From Rutidosis leptorrhynchoides (Eukaryota; Streptophyta; Magnoliopsida; Asterales; Asteraceae), in the NCBI RefSeq assembly GCF_046630445.1, contig NC_092333.1:357463001-357527000 (forward strand): 64,000 nucleotides of DNA, written 5' to 3'. Shown here one piece after another: positions 13,358-25,584 of this stretch; position 1 is the stretch's first letter; every line of letters starts with the position of its first letter. The translations under genes were made by a program, and so were the position numbers. A model generated the notes under the pieces. That model searched no databases. It was given only the letters and a program-made list of their open reading frames with translations, and had not been told where the DNA came from.

Positions 13358-13664
13358 GTTAGCTCCCAAAAACGGCTATGGTATGCTAACCCCCGAGGTG
13401 TTCCAAAAACGGCTACGGCATCACCACCAAGTGTTCCAAAAAATGGCTATGGCATCACTTAATCAATGTGTGAGTAAAACACGTCTATTACTCACAATCA
13501 TGTACACAAACACGGCTATGTGCACATTAACTCGGATAAAAATGTGGGAGTAAAACACGGCTATTACTCGCTACTATATGCACAAACACGGCTATGTGCA
13601 TAAATATAAAACGGGGACAAAACAGCTATGTCTCACAACTACGGTCACAAAACGGCTATGTGAC
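13358..13664 (-). other. Array of nine mini-hairpins with constant loop and variable stems (LTR A)
   Basis: Nine units follow each other, each a short stem around a nearly constant loop AAACACGGCTA or AAAACGGCTATGG. Stems (left/right arm): GTTAGC 13358-13363/GCTAAC 13385-13390; GGTG 13397-13400/CACC 13422-13425; AAGTG 13429-13433/CACTT 13456-13460; TGTGAGTAA 13469-13477/TTACTCACA 13488-13496; TGTACAC 13501-13507/GTGCACA 13520-13526 (one mismatch); GAGTAA 13548-13553/TTACTC 13564-13569; TATGCACA 13577-13584/TGTGCATA 13595-13602; GACA 13616-13619/TGTC 13629-13632; GTCACA 13644-13649/TGTGAC 13659-13664. The first three also pair CC with GG inside. In the element's transcript the loop reads UAGCCGUGUU. 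Function unknown. Confidence 0.75.
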
Positions 13665-14556
13665 ACCATTAATACGGCACGTAAATCCTATACATACATA
13701 TATAGATTTTCCACTCACCTCAAAGTCTTGATGAGAGATAATCAAGCTCGGAAATCTTCAATGTAACGTACCTATTACATTATACATAATATTAATCACA
13801 AACTCAAGTTGGTCAACCAACTAAAACTCCATTCTAGTGTTATTTTGACCCATGGTGCAATTTCGACCCATTTACACCCTTAACCCTAATATTTGGGTTA
13901 ACATCCCCAAAACCCTAATCATTAGCCAAGTTAGGTTTAAAACGCATTTCAACACAAGGTCTATGCATTGCACAACAACATTAACTAACTTAGGTCCATT
14001 TTGACCCATCTGACCAAATTAAGGTCAACACACCCATTTCGGGTCATCCACCAACCCACACAACGCCCATATACTTATCTCTAGGTGTGCTAGTAATTTA
14101 CTAACTAAATTAAGCTCCTAAACATCAATTAATTCTTTGACAAATCCTAGTTAATCATCTTTAGGTCTACATGACCCAAATTCACCCAAAACACCCAATT
14201 TACTAACAAAGTGGGTTTTAAGTTCACCACTAACCCTAACACTAACCCTTTCACAAAATTGAATTAGAAAATCAAGATTAGAGTATACCACTACAATCAA
14301 AATGTAGCTAGATGATAGATGAACAACGTTAAAGCTCGCACCTAGACCCGAAATCGGCTTCTTCTTCCTTGATTTGAGTTCTCTCACTCTAGAAAAACCC
14401 TTTCTCTCACTAAATTACTTTGGAAGAGGTAAAGTAGATGAAAATGGAGTTAATGAGGCTCCAAAACTGATCTAGAGCCTTTAATTCGGGTCCCCATGTG
14501 TAATTACCAAAAAGCCCTCAAAATATCTAACTAAAAAGGAATCTGTCACATAACAA

Positions 14557-14590
14557 TGGCGCGGCGCGCCAAATGGCCGCGCGGCGCGCC
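14557..14590. repeat. GC-rich palindrome cassette near the U3 end of LTR A (two units)
   Basis: GGCGCGGCGCGCC followed by GGCCGCGCGGCGCGCC, separated by AAAT. LTR B has three units here (21510-21563) and LTR C one (28506-28519). It is a tandem-repeat polymorphism among sister LTRs, about 110 bp inside the element's transcription-upstream end. Confidence 0.75.
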
Positions 14591-14692
14591 AAATGCCCAG
14601 ACCAGTTTTTCTGCATTCTTTTTAATATGTACAACCAAAACCCCACTTCAAGTACATTAACTACACTTATGTACACTACAAATAAACGGGTC

Positions 14693-16147
14693 TTACGACT
14701 CTCCCCCACTTGAATCGGAGCGCGTCCTCGCGATCCACGCCGCATGACAAGAAGGAAGATAAACCAACACAAACTCTTCGGGCTCCCAAATAAACTCGGA
14801 ACCTTTACTACGACACCATTGAACTTTAAAAGTTCTCACCTCTTTATTTCTCAACATTTTCACCTTCTCATCAAGTATAGCAATCGGCTCTTCAACATAT
14901 TCTAACTTATTGTTTAGCTCAATTTCGTCTAATGGCATCCATGAAGAATTATCCGCAAGACACTTACGGAGATGGGAAACATGAAATGTATTATGAATCC
15001 CCGCAATCTCTTCGGGTAATTCCAAACGATACGCGACTTCACTAACGCGAGCTAAAACCTTAAATGGCCCAATAAACCGAGGAGCTAACTTTCCCCGTTT
15101 TCGAAATCGAATAATACCTTTCCATGGTGAAACCTTAAGCATCACCATGTCACCTTCTTGAAATTCGATCGTTCGTCTACGTTTATCGGCATACGACTTT
15201 TGTCTATCTTGAGCCTTCTTCAAGTGATCCCGAATAATATCAATCTTGTTATTCGTCTCCAAAACCAAATCGGTACTCCCGATCTCTCTTTGACCAATTT
15301 CACCCCAACAAATCGGAGTTCGGCACCTCCGCCCATAAAGCATCTCGTAAGGTGGCATCCCGATACTAGTATGATAACTATTGTTGTACGAGAATTCCAC
15401 CAAAGGTAAGGGCTCGTCCCAACTTCCACCAAAATCAATAATACACGACCGTAACATATCCTCCAAAGTTTGATTATTACGTTCGATTTGACCGTCCGTT
15501 TGAGGATGATACGCCGTGCTCAATTTCAATTGTGTACCCATATCTTCATGAAACTTTTCCCAAAACCGAGATGTAAAACGAGTATCTCGATCCAAAATAA
15601 TTGATATAGGAACTCCGTGTTGAGAGATGACTTCCTTGATAAACAACTTAGCCAAGGTCTCCGAAGATATCGCTTCCCGAATAGGAAGAAACAAGGCACT
15701 TTTCGTCAATCGATCAACTATTAACCAAATCGAATCAAATTGGGTTCTCGCCGTTTTAGGTAACTTTGTGATGAAATCCATGGTAATGTGCTCCCATTTC
15801 CATTTCGGGATTTCCAACGGTTGTAACTTACCATACGGCTTTTGGTGTTCGGCCTTAACTTGCAAACACGTGACGCATTGCTCAACATACTTCACAACAT
15901 CACGTTTCATGCCCGGCCACCAATAATCTTTTCTTAAATCTAGATACATTTTCATCGCGCCCGGATGAATGCAATACTTTGACTTATGTGCTTCATCAAG
16001 TAGCACTTGTCGATAATCACCCATCTTAGGCACCCACACTCTTCCTTGAAAAGACAACAAACCATGCGAGCCCATTGTAATGAACTCCGATTGCCCCATG
16101 ATTCGTTCCGCATGCTTGTTGTGAACGTAAGCCTCTATTTGAATCAC
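14693..16147 (-). pseudogene. Integrase domain with chromodomain-like C-terminus (open part of copy 1)
   Basis: 484 open codons. Near the N-terminus is the zinc-binding HHCC part (HKSKYCIHPGAMK, then [11 protein letters not shown]). The core begins at MDFITKLP with catalytic Asp residues, one site reading ILDRDTRF, and continues to [10 protein letters not shown]. The C-terminal part (MLKVSPWKGIIRF, then KVQWCRSKGSEFIWEPEEF) resembles the chromodomain-like tail of plant chromoviruses. The last codons (SGGES) are the polypurine tract, and the TAA stop overlaps the LTR. It belongs to the polyprotein and would not be made alone. Confidence 0.75.
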
Positions 16148-16356
16148 ACCAAGTTTTCAAGAAAATCGTTAGTAATAATCATACGTAACAATCCCAATCG
16201 TAACGCCGGTTGATGACTCTTTCGACTTAACGCATCCGCGACCACATTCGCCTTGCACGGATGATAAAGTATCTCACAATCATAATCTTTCACCACATCC
16301 ATCCACCTACGTTGGCGATAATTCAAATCTCGTTGATTGAAGAGGTGTTTCAAACT

Positions 16357-17666
16357 CTAATGATCCGAATAAATCGTACTCTTGACACCATACAAGTAAT
16401 GGCGCCAAATTTTCAACGCATGCACAACCGCCGCCAACTCAAGATCATGAGTCGGATATCTCGTTTCGTGCTCCTTTAGTTGTCGAGAGGCATAAGCGAT
16501 GGCTTTACCTCTTTGCATTACAACACACCCGAGCCCATTTAACGAAGCATCACAATAAACCGTCATGTCTTTCACTCCTTCCGGCAACACTAACACCGGA
16601 GCTTGACACAATTTCTCTTTTAGCAATTGAAAAGCAATTTCTTGCTCGTTCTCCCAAGTAAATCTCACGTTCTTCCTTGTCAATTTTGTCAACGAAGAAG
16701 CGATCTTAGAAAAGTCTTGGATAAACCGACGATAATAACCGGCCAATCCGAGAAAACTTCGGACCTCCGTAGGCGTAGTCGGTTGTCTCCAACTCTTCAC
16801 CGTCTCGATCTTCCCGGATCTACTTGAATACCTTCTTTGTTCACAATGTGGCCAAGGAATTGAACCTCCCTTAGCCAAAATTCACATTTGGAGAACTTAG
16901 CATACAACTTCTCCTTTCGTAAAGTCTTCAACACCTCACGCAAATGACGTTCATGTTCGTTCATACTTTTCGAGAAGACTAGTATGTCGTCAATGAACAC
17001 AATCACCGACTTGTCCAACATAGGTTGGCACACTCAGTTCATAAGGTCCATGAATGCCGCCGGTGCATTCGTAATACGGAAAGGCATAACTACAAACTCA
17101 AAATGCCCATAACGCGTTCGAAAAGCCGGTTTCTCGATGTCTTCCTCACGGAACGACATTTGGTGATAGCCGGATCGTAGGTCGATTTTAGAGAAATACG
17201 TTGCACCTTGGAGTTGGTCAAACAAATCGTCAATCCGAGGTAATGGATAACAATTCTTGATCGTTACTTTATTTAACTCCCGATAATCGATGCACATCCG
17301 CATACTACCATCCTTCTTCTTTACGAATAAAACCGGAGCACCCCATGGCGAAGCACTCGGTCGAATGAAACCCTTCTCAAGTAACTCTTGGGTTTGATTT
17401 AACAACTCTTGCATTTCTGTCGGCGCTAAACGATAAGGAGTTTTAGCAATGGGGGTAGCCTCCGGAACCAACTCAATGCGAAATTCAACTTGTCTTTCCG
17501 CCGGAACACCCGGTAACTCATCTGGAAAAACGTCTTCGAATTCACTAACCACCGAAATTTCACGAATGGGTGGTGGCTCATCACGAGTATCAACAACATG
17601 GGCAAGAAAAGCCATGCCACCACTACCGAGGAGACGACGTGCCCGTGAAAAAGTGCATATCGGCAC
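16357..17666 (-). pseudogene. Reverse transcriptase and RNase H segment of copy 1
   Basis: The segment starts with the protease/RT linker ([11 protein letters not shown]), then RT motifs ([42 protein letters not shown]), then RNase H ([33 protein letters not shown]). It is cut by TGA at 17034-17036, where copy 2 has CGA, by a one-base loss near 16815, and by TAG at 16357-16359, where copy 2 has AAG. The enzyme would reverse-transcribe the element RNA in a virus-like particle. Confidence 0.75.
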
Positions 17667-17695
17667 AAGTCTTCTACGCTTATCACCGTGAATAA

Positions 17696-18601
17696 TTAAC
17701 TCCCCCCCCCACTTGGGGCCTTTACACGAATAAATTTTTCATGGCATGCAATATCGGCTCTATTATGATCGAGCCAATCCATACCAACAATGATATCGAA
17801 ATCGCCCAAAGTCATCGGGATAAGATCAATCTTAAAGTTTTCGGCACCAAAAATAACATCACAATTTTTACACACATCAACCACTAGCACCGTCTTGTCG
17901 TCCGCTATTTTGACTTCTACCGGGCGACTTAACTTAGCTAACGGTCTATTAAGTCTAGGCACAAATTTTGGAGATACAAACGACAAATTTGCACCGCTAT
18001 CAAATAGGATCCTTGCCGGATTAGAGTTAACCATAAAAGTACCTGAAACAACTTCGTTGGATTGCTTGGCCTCCTCATTCGTCATCAAATAGTTGCGACC
18101 CCTAGCCGTGCCCGCCGCCTTTTCTAACTTCTTGACATGATCATTATTCAAATCGGGACATTCCGGCCTCGTGTGCCCCTCCTTTCCACAATTAAAACAC
18201 GTGACCGACTTGGTCAAACAATCACGGGCGTAATGACCCGACTTCCCACAACTATAACAAGTAGGCGAAAAAGTATTTGAACCACCCTTCTTCACACTTC
18301 CGACGCTTTCGGACCCCTTCTTGTTCTTGTTTTTCTAGTTTGAAAAGTTAGAATGACTAGAACCTTCAAACTTTCTTTTGGAAAAAGCGAAATCACTCTT
18401 TCTTGGAACCTCCGGCTCAAAACCCCTAGCCAATTCGTATAAATCTTCAAAAGACTTAGCCATACCCAGGCTAATCTTACGCTTCAACTCATCACTTAAA
18501 GTACGGTAGAAATCTAGCATCAACTTGTGATCATCGCCAACATACTCCGGACAAAAACGAGTCTTTGCCAAGAAGGTAGACTTGAGAGTAACCAAGTCCA
18601 T
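17696..18601 (-). pseudogene. Nucleocapsid zinc knuckles and protease segment of copy 1
   Basis: Two CCHC knuckles (CYSCGKSGHYARDC and CFNCGKEGHTRPEC) show nucleic-acid binding, followed by an aspartic protease with the DSGA active-site box (RILFDSGANLSF). A TAG at 18335-18337 separates the late gag part from the knuckles, and the frame shifts at the C run at 17702-17710. Confidence 0.8.
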
Positions 18602-19559
18602 TGAACCTTGTTACAAATTGTGCAACTCGTCCCGAATTTTATCAAGATCGGAAGAAGTTCGGTATTCTTGGAAAAATTCTTTCTTAAACTCCTCCCATGT
18701 CAAGCACATGCATTGCTCTTCACCATATAATTTAATTTTATCGACTCACCACAACTTGCCCTCTTCGCGCAACATGCTAGACCCATACCTCGTCTTCTTC
18801 TCGGGAGGACACTCCGCGGTACGGAACGCTTCCTCGATATCGAAAATCCAACAAGTGCTTTTCAACGGATCCCTCACCCCATTAAACATCGGAGGTTGAG
18901 TATCCTTGAAATTTTTGTAGTGGAAGTCCCGCCTTCCACCCCCACCATTACCTTCACCCCCTTCGCCTCGAGGATAAATGTTTCTAGCCTCTAAAGCCTC
19001 CTCTATTGCGGCTTTCATTCGATCATTGATCATTACTGTCACTTGTCCATCAACCGACTCTTGGAAGACCTTTCGGACGTCGTCAAGAAAATCCTTCTTT
19101 AGCCTTTTAAAGATGGCCTCAACCTTGGCCGTGAGTTCAACGTCCTCACTCGTACTTCCGTCATTGGTGTCGTGTCCATTTCTCATCTTCATTCTATAAA
19201 ACGAAGTAAATTAAGTAACAAAACGAAAGGACTTAACACATATGTATATACATATACACCACACTACCCCATCTTGCTCAACAATCGTCGTACATCGCTT
19301 GTTTGACACGATTTGAACCCGTAACAATGGTAGCTAATCATTGTTACGCGAGCACATCGCATTAACTCACTAGTACCACGTCTATTTCGCTTGACAATTT
19401 CAAATGCCACACAAAACAATAGAGCATGATTAGTTCACATAAACCTATGCACTAACCAAAACCCGATCCGACCCAAAGTCCTACAAGTCCCGCATAATGC
19501 GCACACAAAAAGTCTAAGTCTAGGCGTCTATCTCAAGTCACCTAAATCCCTTAGACCAT

Positions 19560-19571
19560 GCTCTGATACCA
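19560..19571 (-). other. Primer-binding site of array copy 1
   Basis: GCTCTGATACCA on the plus strand is TGGTATCAGAGC on the coding strand, complementary to tRNA-Met, two bases from the LTR B edge at 19574. Confidence 0.85.
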
Positions 19572-19573
19572 CT

Positions 19574-21670
19574 TGTAACAACCCAAACCATACCACGAAC
19601 AACCCGCGTAAAAATAACAAATAATTTTTTTTTGCTGGAACAGCATATGGCGCGGCGCGCCAAACTGGTCTGTCCCAAAAGTCATGAAACGCGAAAAAGA
19701 TCGGCCACTTCCCGACATAATTAGACAAAACGCTTTTAACAACATATTCAAACATGTAAAACTAACATAATTCAAACATAAATTAAGTTTTACAAAGCGG
19801 GGCCCACTTTGGCCGTTTTACGAGTTTAATACATAACGTGAGTTTCGACCACCAAAAAGTTTAAGTACCAAACGACACGATGAGCATGGTGTTTGGGTTT
19901 AAACTACCCAAGTCATGGTCAAACTCCAAAAGCTAACACATCCAAAAGGCGTCCCCTAACAAGCGGGATCTCTAATCCAACCGTATGCCCTTACCCTTAT
20001 CCACGCCGGAACCTATAAAATGGTAAACAACGAGAGGGTAAGCTAACGCTTAGTGAGTAGAATAAATATATACATGCATATAAAACTTACCTACTCGCAT
20101 CCACGATATCATATAACGCATACAAACGCATAACGTCTCAATAAACAAGCTAGTATCGTCAGTTCGTACAACTAGCAACATCAATAGCATAATATTCATA
20201 ATAATAATTAAATGCTAACGTCAACAACTATAAACCATGGTTAACCAATATCTTCGCAAGGGAATGACTTCGCGAAACAAGTCATCGATGTTCATAACAA
20301 CCGTTAGCTCCCAAAAACGGCTATGGCATGCTAACCCCCGAGGTGTTCCAAAAACGGCTATGGCATCACCCCCCCCCCCCCCAGTGTTCCCAAAAATGGC
20401 TATGGCATCACTTGATCAACGTGTGAGTAAAACACGGCTATTATTCACAATCATGTACACAAACACGGCTATGTGCACATTAACTCGGATAAAAATGTGG
20501 GTGTAAAACACGGCTATTACTCGCTACTATATGCACAAACACGGCTATGTGCATAAATATAAAACGTGGACAAAACGGCTATGTCTCACAACTACGGTCA
20601 CAAAACGGCTATGTGACACCATTAATACGGCACGTAAATCCTATACATACATATATAGATTTTCCACTCACCTCAAAGTCTTGATGAGAGATAATCAAGC
20701 TCGGAAATCTTCAATGTAACTACCTATTACATTATACATAATATCAATCACAAACTCAAGTTGGTCAACCAACTAAAACTCCATTCTAGTGTTATCTTGA
20801 CCCATGGTGCAATTTCGACCCATTTACACCCTTAACCCTAATATTTGGGTTAACATCCCCAAAACCCTAATCATTAGCCAAGTTAGGTTTAAAACGCATT
20901 TCAACACAAGGTCTATGCATTGCTCAACAACATTAACTAACTTAGGTCCATTTTGACCCATTTGACCAAATTAAGGTCAACACACCCATTTCGGGTCATC
21001 CACCAACCCACACAACGCCCATATACTTATCTCTAGGTGTGCTAGTAATTTACTAACTAAATTAAGCTCCTAAACATCAATTAATACTTTGAAAAATCCT
21101 AGTTAATCATCTTTAGGTCTACATGACCCAAATTCACCCAAAACACCCAATTTACTAAAAAAAGTGGGTTTTAAGTTCACCATTAACCCTAACACTAACC
21201 CTTTCACAAAATTGAATTAGGAAATCAAGATTAGATCATACCACTACAATCAAAATGTAGCTAGAGGATAGATGAACAACGTTAAAGCTCGCACCTAGAC
21301 CCGAAATCGGCTTCTTCTTCCTTGATTTGAGTTCTCTCACTCTAGAAAAACCCTTTCTCTCACTAAATTACTTTGGAAGAGGTGAAGTAGATGAAAATGG
21401 AGTTAATGAGGCTCCAAAACTGATCTAGAGCCTTTAATTCGGGTCCCCATGTGTAATTACCAAAAAGCCCTCAAAATATCTAACTAAAAAGGAATCTGTC
21501 ACATAACAATGGCGCGGCGCGCCAAATGGCCGCGCGGCGCGCCAAATGGCCGCGCGGCGCGCCAAACGCCCAGACCAGTTTTTCTGCATTCTTTTTAATA
21601 TGTACAACCAAAACCCCACTTCAAGTACATTGACTACACTTATGTACACTACAAATAAACGGGTCTTACG
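19574..21670 (-). repeat. LTR B (shared middle LTR)
   Basis: TGTAACAACC to GTCTTACG. It serves as 5' LTR for copy 1 and 3' LTR for copy 2. It holds one GC palindrome unit near its left end and three near its right end, plus the hairpin array at 20303-20617. Confidence 0.85.
20303..20617 (-). other. Mini-hairpin array, LTR B copy
   Basis: The same nine units as at 13358-13664. Most stems are conserved. A long C run (about 20369-20382) lies between units two and three. One arm of unit four has C to T (TTATTCACA) and unit six has GTGTAA, each weakening its stem. Confidence 0.7.
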
Positions 21671-22276
21671 ACTCTCCCCCACTTGAATCGGAGCGCGTCC
21701 TCACGATCCACGCCGCATGACAAGAAGGAAGATAAACCAACACAAACTCTTCGGGCTCCCAAATAAACTCGGAACCTTTACTACGACGCCATTGAACTTT
21801 AAAAGTTCTCACCTCTTTATTTCTCAACATTTTCACCTTCTCATCAAATATAGCAATCGGCTCTTCAACATATTCTAACTTATTGTTTAGCTCAATTTCG
21901 TCTAATGGCATCCATGAAGAATCATCCGCAAGACACTTACGGAGATGGGAAACATGAAATGGGGGTATTATGAATCCCCGCAAGCTCTTCGGGTAATTCC
22001 AAACGATACGCGACTTCACCAACGCGAGCTAAAACCTTAAATGGCCCAATAAACCGAGGATCTAACTTTCCCCGTTTTCGAAATCGAATAATACCTTTCC
22101 ATGGTGAAACCTTAAGCATCACCATGTCACCTTCTTGAAATTCGATCGTTCGTCTACGTTTATCGGCATACGACTTTTGTCTATTTTGAGCCTTCTTCAA
22201 GTGATCCCGAATAATATCAATCTTGTTATTCGTCTCCAAAACCAAATCGGTACTCCCGATCTCTCTTTGACCAATT

Positions 22277-23140
22277 TCACCCCCACCAAATCGGAGTTCG
22301 GCACCTCCGCCCATAAAGCATCTCGTAAGGTGGCATCCCGATACTAGTATGATAACTATTGTTGTACGAGAATTCCACTAAAGGTAAGTGCTCGTCCCAA
22401 CAACCACCAAAATCAATAATACACGCCCGTAACATATCCTCCAAAGTTTGATTCGTACGTTCGGTTTGACCGTCCGTTTGAGGATGATACGCCGTGCTCA
22501 ATTTCAATTGTGTACCCATATCTTCATGAAACTTTTCCCAAAACCGAGAAGTGAAATTTGTATCTCGATCTGAAATAATCGATATAGGAACTCCGTGTCG
22601 AGAGATGACTTCCTTGATAAACAACTTAGCCAAGGTCTCCGACGATATAGCTTCCCGAATAGGAAGAAACAAGGCACTTTTCGTCAATCGATCAACTATA
22701 ACCCAAATCGAATCAAATTGGGTTCTCGCCATTTTAGGTAACTTTGTGATGAAATCCATGGTAATGTGCTCCCATTTCCATTTCGGGATTTCCAACGGTT
22801 GTAACTTACCATACGGCTTTTGGTGTTCGGCCTTAACTTGCAAACACGTGACGCATTGCTCAACATACTTCACAACATCACGTTTCATGCCCGGCCACCA
22901 ATAATCTTTTCTTAAATCTAGATACATTTTCGTCGCGCCCGGATGAATGGAATACTTTGACTTATGTGCTTCATCAAGTAGCACTTGTCGATAATCACCC
23001 ATCTTAGGCACCCACACTCTTCCTTGAAAAGACAATAAACCATGCGAGCCCATAGTAATGAACTCTGATTGTCCCATGATTCGTTCCGCATGCTTGTTGT
23101 GAACGTAAGCCTCTATTTGAATCACACCAAGTTTTTTCAA
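22277..23140 (-). pseudogene. Integrase core of array copy 2
   Basis: 287 open codons with the HHCC region ([24 protein letters not shown]) and the core from MDFITKLP through [13 protein letters not shown] to [11 protein letters not shown]. It is more conserved than copy 1 at one catalytic site (ISDRD versus ILDRD). It is separated from RNase H by a shift near 23140 and from its own C-terminal tail by a break near 22300. Confidence 0.75.
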
Positions 23141-24405
23141 GAAAATCGTTAGTAATAATCATACGTAACAATCCCAATCGTAACGTCGGGTGATGACTCT
23201 TTCGACTTAACGCATCCGTGACCACATTCGCCTTGCCCGGATGATAAAGTATCTCACAATCATAATCTTTCACCACATCCATCCACCTACGTTGGCGATA
23301 ATTCAAATCTCGTTGATTGAAGAGGTGTTTCAAACTCTTATGATCCGAATAAATCGTACTCTTGACACCATACAAGTAATGGCGCCAAATTTTCAACGCA
23401 TGCACAACCGCCGCCAACTCAAGATCATGAGTCGGATATCTCGTTTCGTGCTCCTTTAGTTGTCGAGAGGCATAAGCGATGGCTTTACCTCTTTGCATTA
23501 GAACACACCCGAGCCCATTTAACGAAGCATCACAATAAACCGTCATGTCTTCCACTCATTCCGGCAACACTAACACCAGAGCTTGACACAATTTCTCTTT
23601 TAGCAATTGAAAAGCAATTTCTTGCTCGTTCTCCCAAGTAAATCTCACGTTCTTCCTTGTCAATTTTGTCAACGAAGAAGCGATCTTAGAAAAGTCTTGG
23701 ATAAACCGACGATAATAACCGGCCCATTCGAGAAAACTTCGGACCTCCGTAGGCGTAGTCGGTTGTCTCCAACTCTTCACCGTCTCGATCTTCCCTGGAT
23801 CTACTTGAATACCGTCTTTGTTCACAATGTCCCAAGGAATTGAACCTCCCTTAGCCAAAATTCACATTTGGAGAACTTAGCATACAACTTCTCCTTTCGT
23901 AAAGTCTTCAACACCTCACGCAAATGACGTTCATGTTCGTTCATACTTTTTGAGTAGACTAGTATGTCGTCAATGAACACAATCACCGACTTGTCCAACA
24001 TAGGTTGGCACACTCGGTTCATAAGGTCCATGAATGCCGCCGGTGCATTCGTAAGACCGAAAGGCATAACTACAAACTCAAAATGCCCATAACGCGTTCG
24101 AAAAGCCGGTTTCTCGATGTCTTCCTCACGGACCCGCATTTGGTGATAGCCGGATCGTAGGTCGATTTTAGAGAAATACGTTGCACCTTGGAGTTGGTCA
24201 AACAAATCGTCAATCTGAGGTAATGGATAACAATTCTTGATCGTTACTTTATTTAACTCCCGATAATCGATGCACATCCGCATACTACCATCCTTCTTCT
24301 TTACAAATAAAACCAGAGCACCCCATGGCGAAGCACTCGGTCGAATGAAACCCTTCTCAAGTAACTCTTGGGTTTGATTTAACAACTCTTGCATTTCCGT
24401 CGGCG

Positions 24406-25584
24406 CTAAACGATAAGGAGTTTTAACAATGGGGGTAGCCCCCGGAACAACTCAATGCGAAATTCAACTTGTCTTTCCGCCGGAACACCCGGTAACTCAT
24501 CCGGAAAAACGTCTTCGAATTCACTAACCACCGGAATTTCACGAATGGGTGGTGGCTCATCACGAGTATCAACAACATGGGCAAGAAAAGCCATGCCACC
24601 ACTACCGAGGAGACGATGTGCCGGTGCAAAAGTGCATATCGGCACAAGTCTTCTACGCTTATCACCGTGAATAATTAACTCCCCCCCCCCCCCACTTGGG
24701 ACCTTTACACGAATAAATTTTTCATGGCATGCAATATCGGCTCTATTATGATCAAGCCAATCCATACCAACAACGATATTGAAATCGCCCAAAGTCATCG
24801 GGATAAGATCAATCTTAAAGTTTTCGGCACCAAAAATGACATCACAATTTTTACACACATTAACCACTAGCACCGTCTTGCCGTCCGCTATTTCGACTTC
24901 TACCGGGCGACTTAACTTAGCTAACGGTCTATTAAGTCTAGGCACAAATTTTGGAGATACAAACGACAAATTTGCACCGCTATCAAATAGGATCCTTGCC
25001 GGATTAGAGTTAACCATAAAAGTACCTGAAACAACTTCGTTGGATTGCTTGGCCTCCTCATTCGTCATCAAATAGTCGCGACCCCTAGCCGTGCCCGCCG
25101 CCTTTTCTAACTTCTTGACATGATCATTATTCAAATCGGGACATTCCGGCCTCTTGTGCCCCTCCTTTCCACAATTAAAACACGTGACCGACTTGGTCAA
25201 ACAATCACGGGCGTAATGACCCGACTTCCCACAACTATAACAAGTAGGCGCAAAAGTATTTGAACCACCCTTCTTCACACTTCCGACGCTTTCGGACCCC
25301 TTCTTGTTCTTGTTTTTCTTGTTTGAAAAGTTAGAATGTCTAGAACCTTCAAACTTTCTTTTGGAAAAAGCGAAATCACTCTTTCTTGGAACCTCCGGCT
25401 CAAAACCCCTAGCCAATTCGTATAAATCTTCAAAAGACTTAGCCATACCCCGGCTAATCTTACCCTTCAACTCATCACTTAAAGTACGGTAGAAATCTAG
25501 CATCAACTTGTGATCATCGCCAACATACTCCGGACAAAAACGAGTCTTTGCCAAGAAGGTAGACTTGAGAGTAACCAAGTCCAT
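24406..25584 (-). pseudogene. Late gag, zinc knuckles and protease of array copy 2
   Basis: 392 open codons run from MDLVTLKSTF through two CCHC knuckles (CYSCGKSGHYARDC, CFNCGKEGHKRPEC) and the DSGA protease (FDSGANLSF) to the protease/RT linker. This is the longest open gag-side segment in the array. The in-frame TAA just upstream (25594-25596) cuts it off from the gag N-terminus. Confidence 0.8.

Larger units (their letters stand above)
12610..14697 (-). repeat. LTR A (last LTR in transcription order)
   Basis: About 2.09 kb. On the plus strand it runs from TGTAACAACCC to GGGTCTTACG. It carries GC-rich palindrome cassettes near both ends (12684-12717 and 14557-14590) and a hairpin array at 13358-13664. 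Its right edge overlaps the stop codon of the adjacent gag-pol frame. Confidence 0.85.
14693..19192 (-). pseudogene. Decayed gag-pol polyprotein, array copy 1
   Basis: One former frame of about 1500 codons, starting at ATG 19190-19192 and ending at TAA 14693-14695, which lies in the LTR. In order it has gag, two CCHC knuckles, protease (FDSGANLSF), reverse transcriptase (VFIDDIL), RNase H (TVYCDAS) and integrase with a chromodomain-like tail. Breaks: TGA at 18746-18748 and TAA at 18611-18613, both also in copy 2; TAG at 18335-18337; a shift at a 9-base C run (17702-17710; copy 2 has 13); TGA at 17034-17036; a one-base loss near 16815; TAG at 16357-16359; and a shift at a T run near 16155. It cannot make an intact polyprotein. 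The last 484 codons (14693-16147) remain open. Confidence 0.85.

Noticed and set aside
13358..13664. CRISPR-like array (repeat units with variable parts)
   Set aside because: The variable parts are the two arms of each hairpin and are complementary to each other; spacing is irregular, and this is plant nuclear DNA.
13578..13766. 62-codon frame repeated at 20531 and 27526
   Set aside because: It lies in the hairpin array of the LTRs, antisense to the element; the conservation is that of the LTR copies.
13875..13920. CCCTAA telomere-like words in the LTRs
   Set aside because: Only scattered AACCCTAA words, no tandem run.
19560..19571. tRNA-Met-like sequence
   Set aside because: Only the 12-base primer-binding complement is present; no cloverleaf follows, so no tRNA gene.
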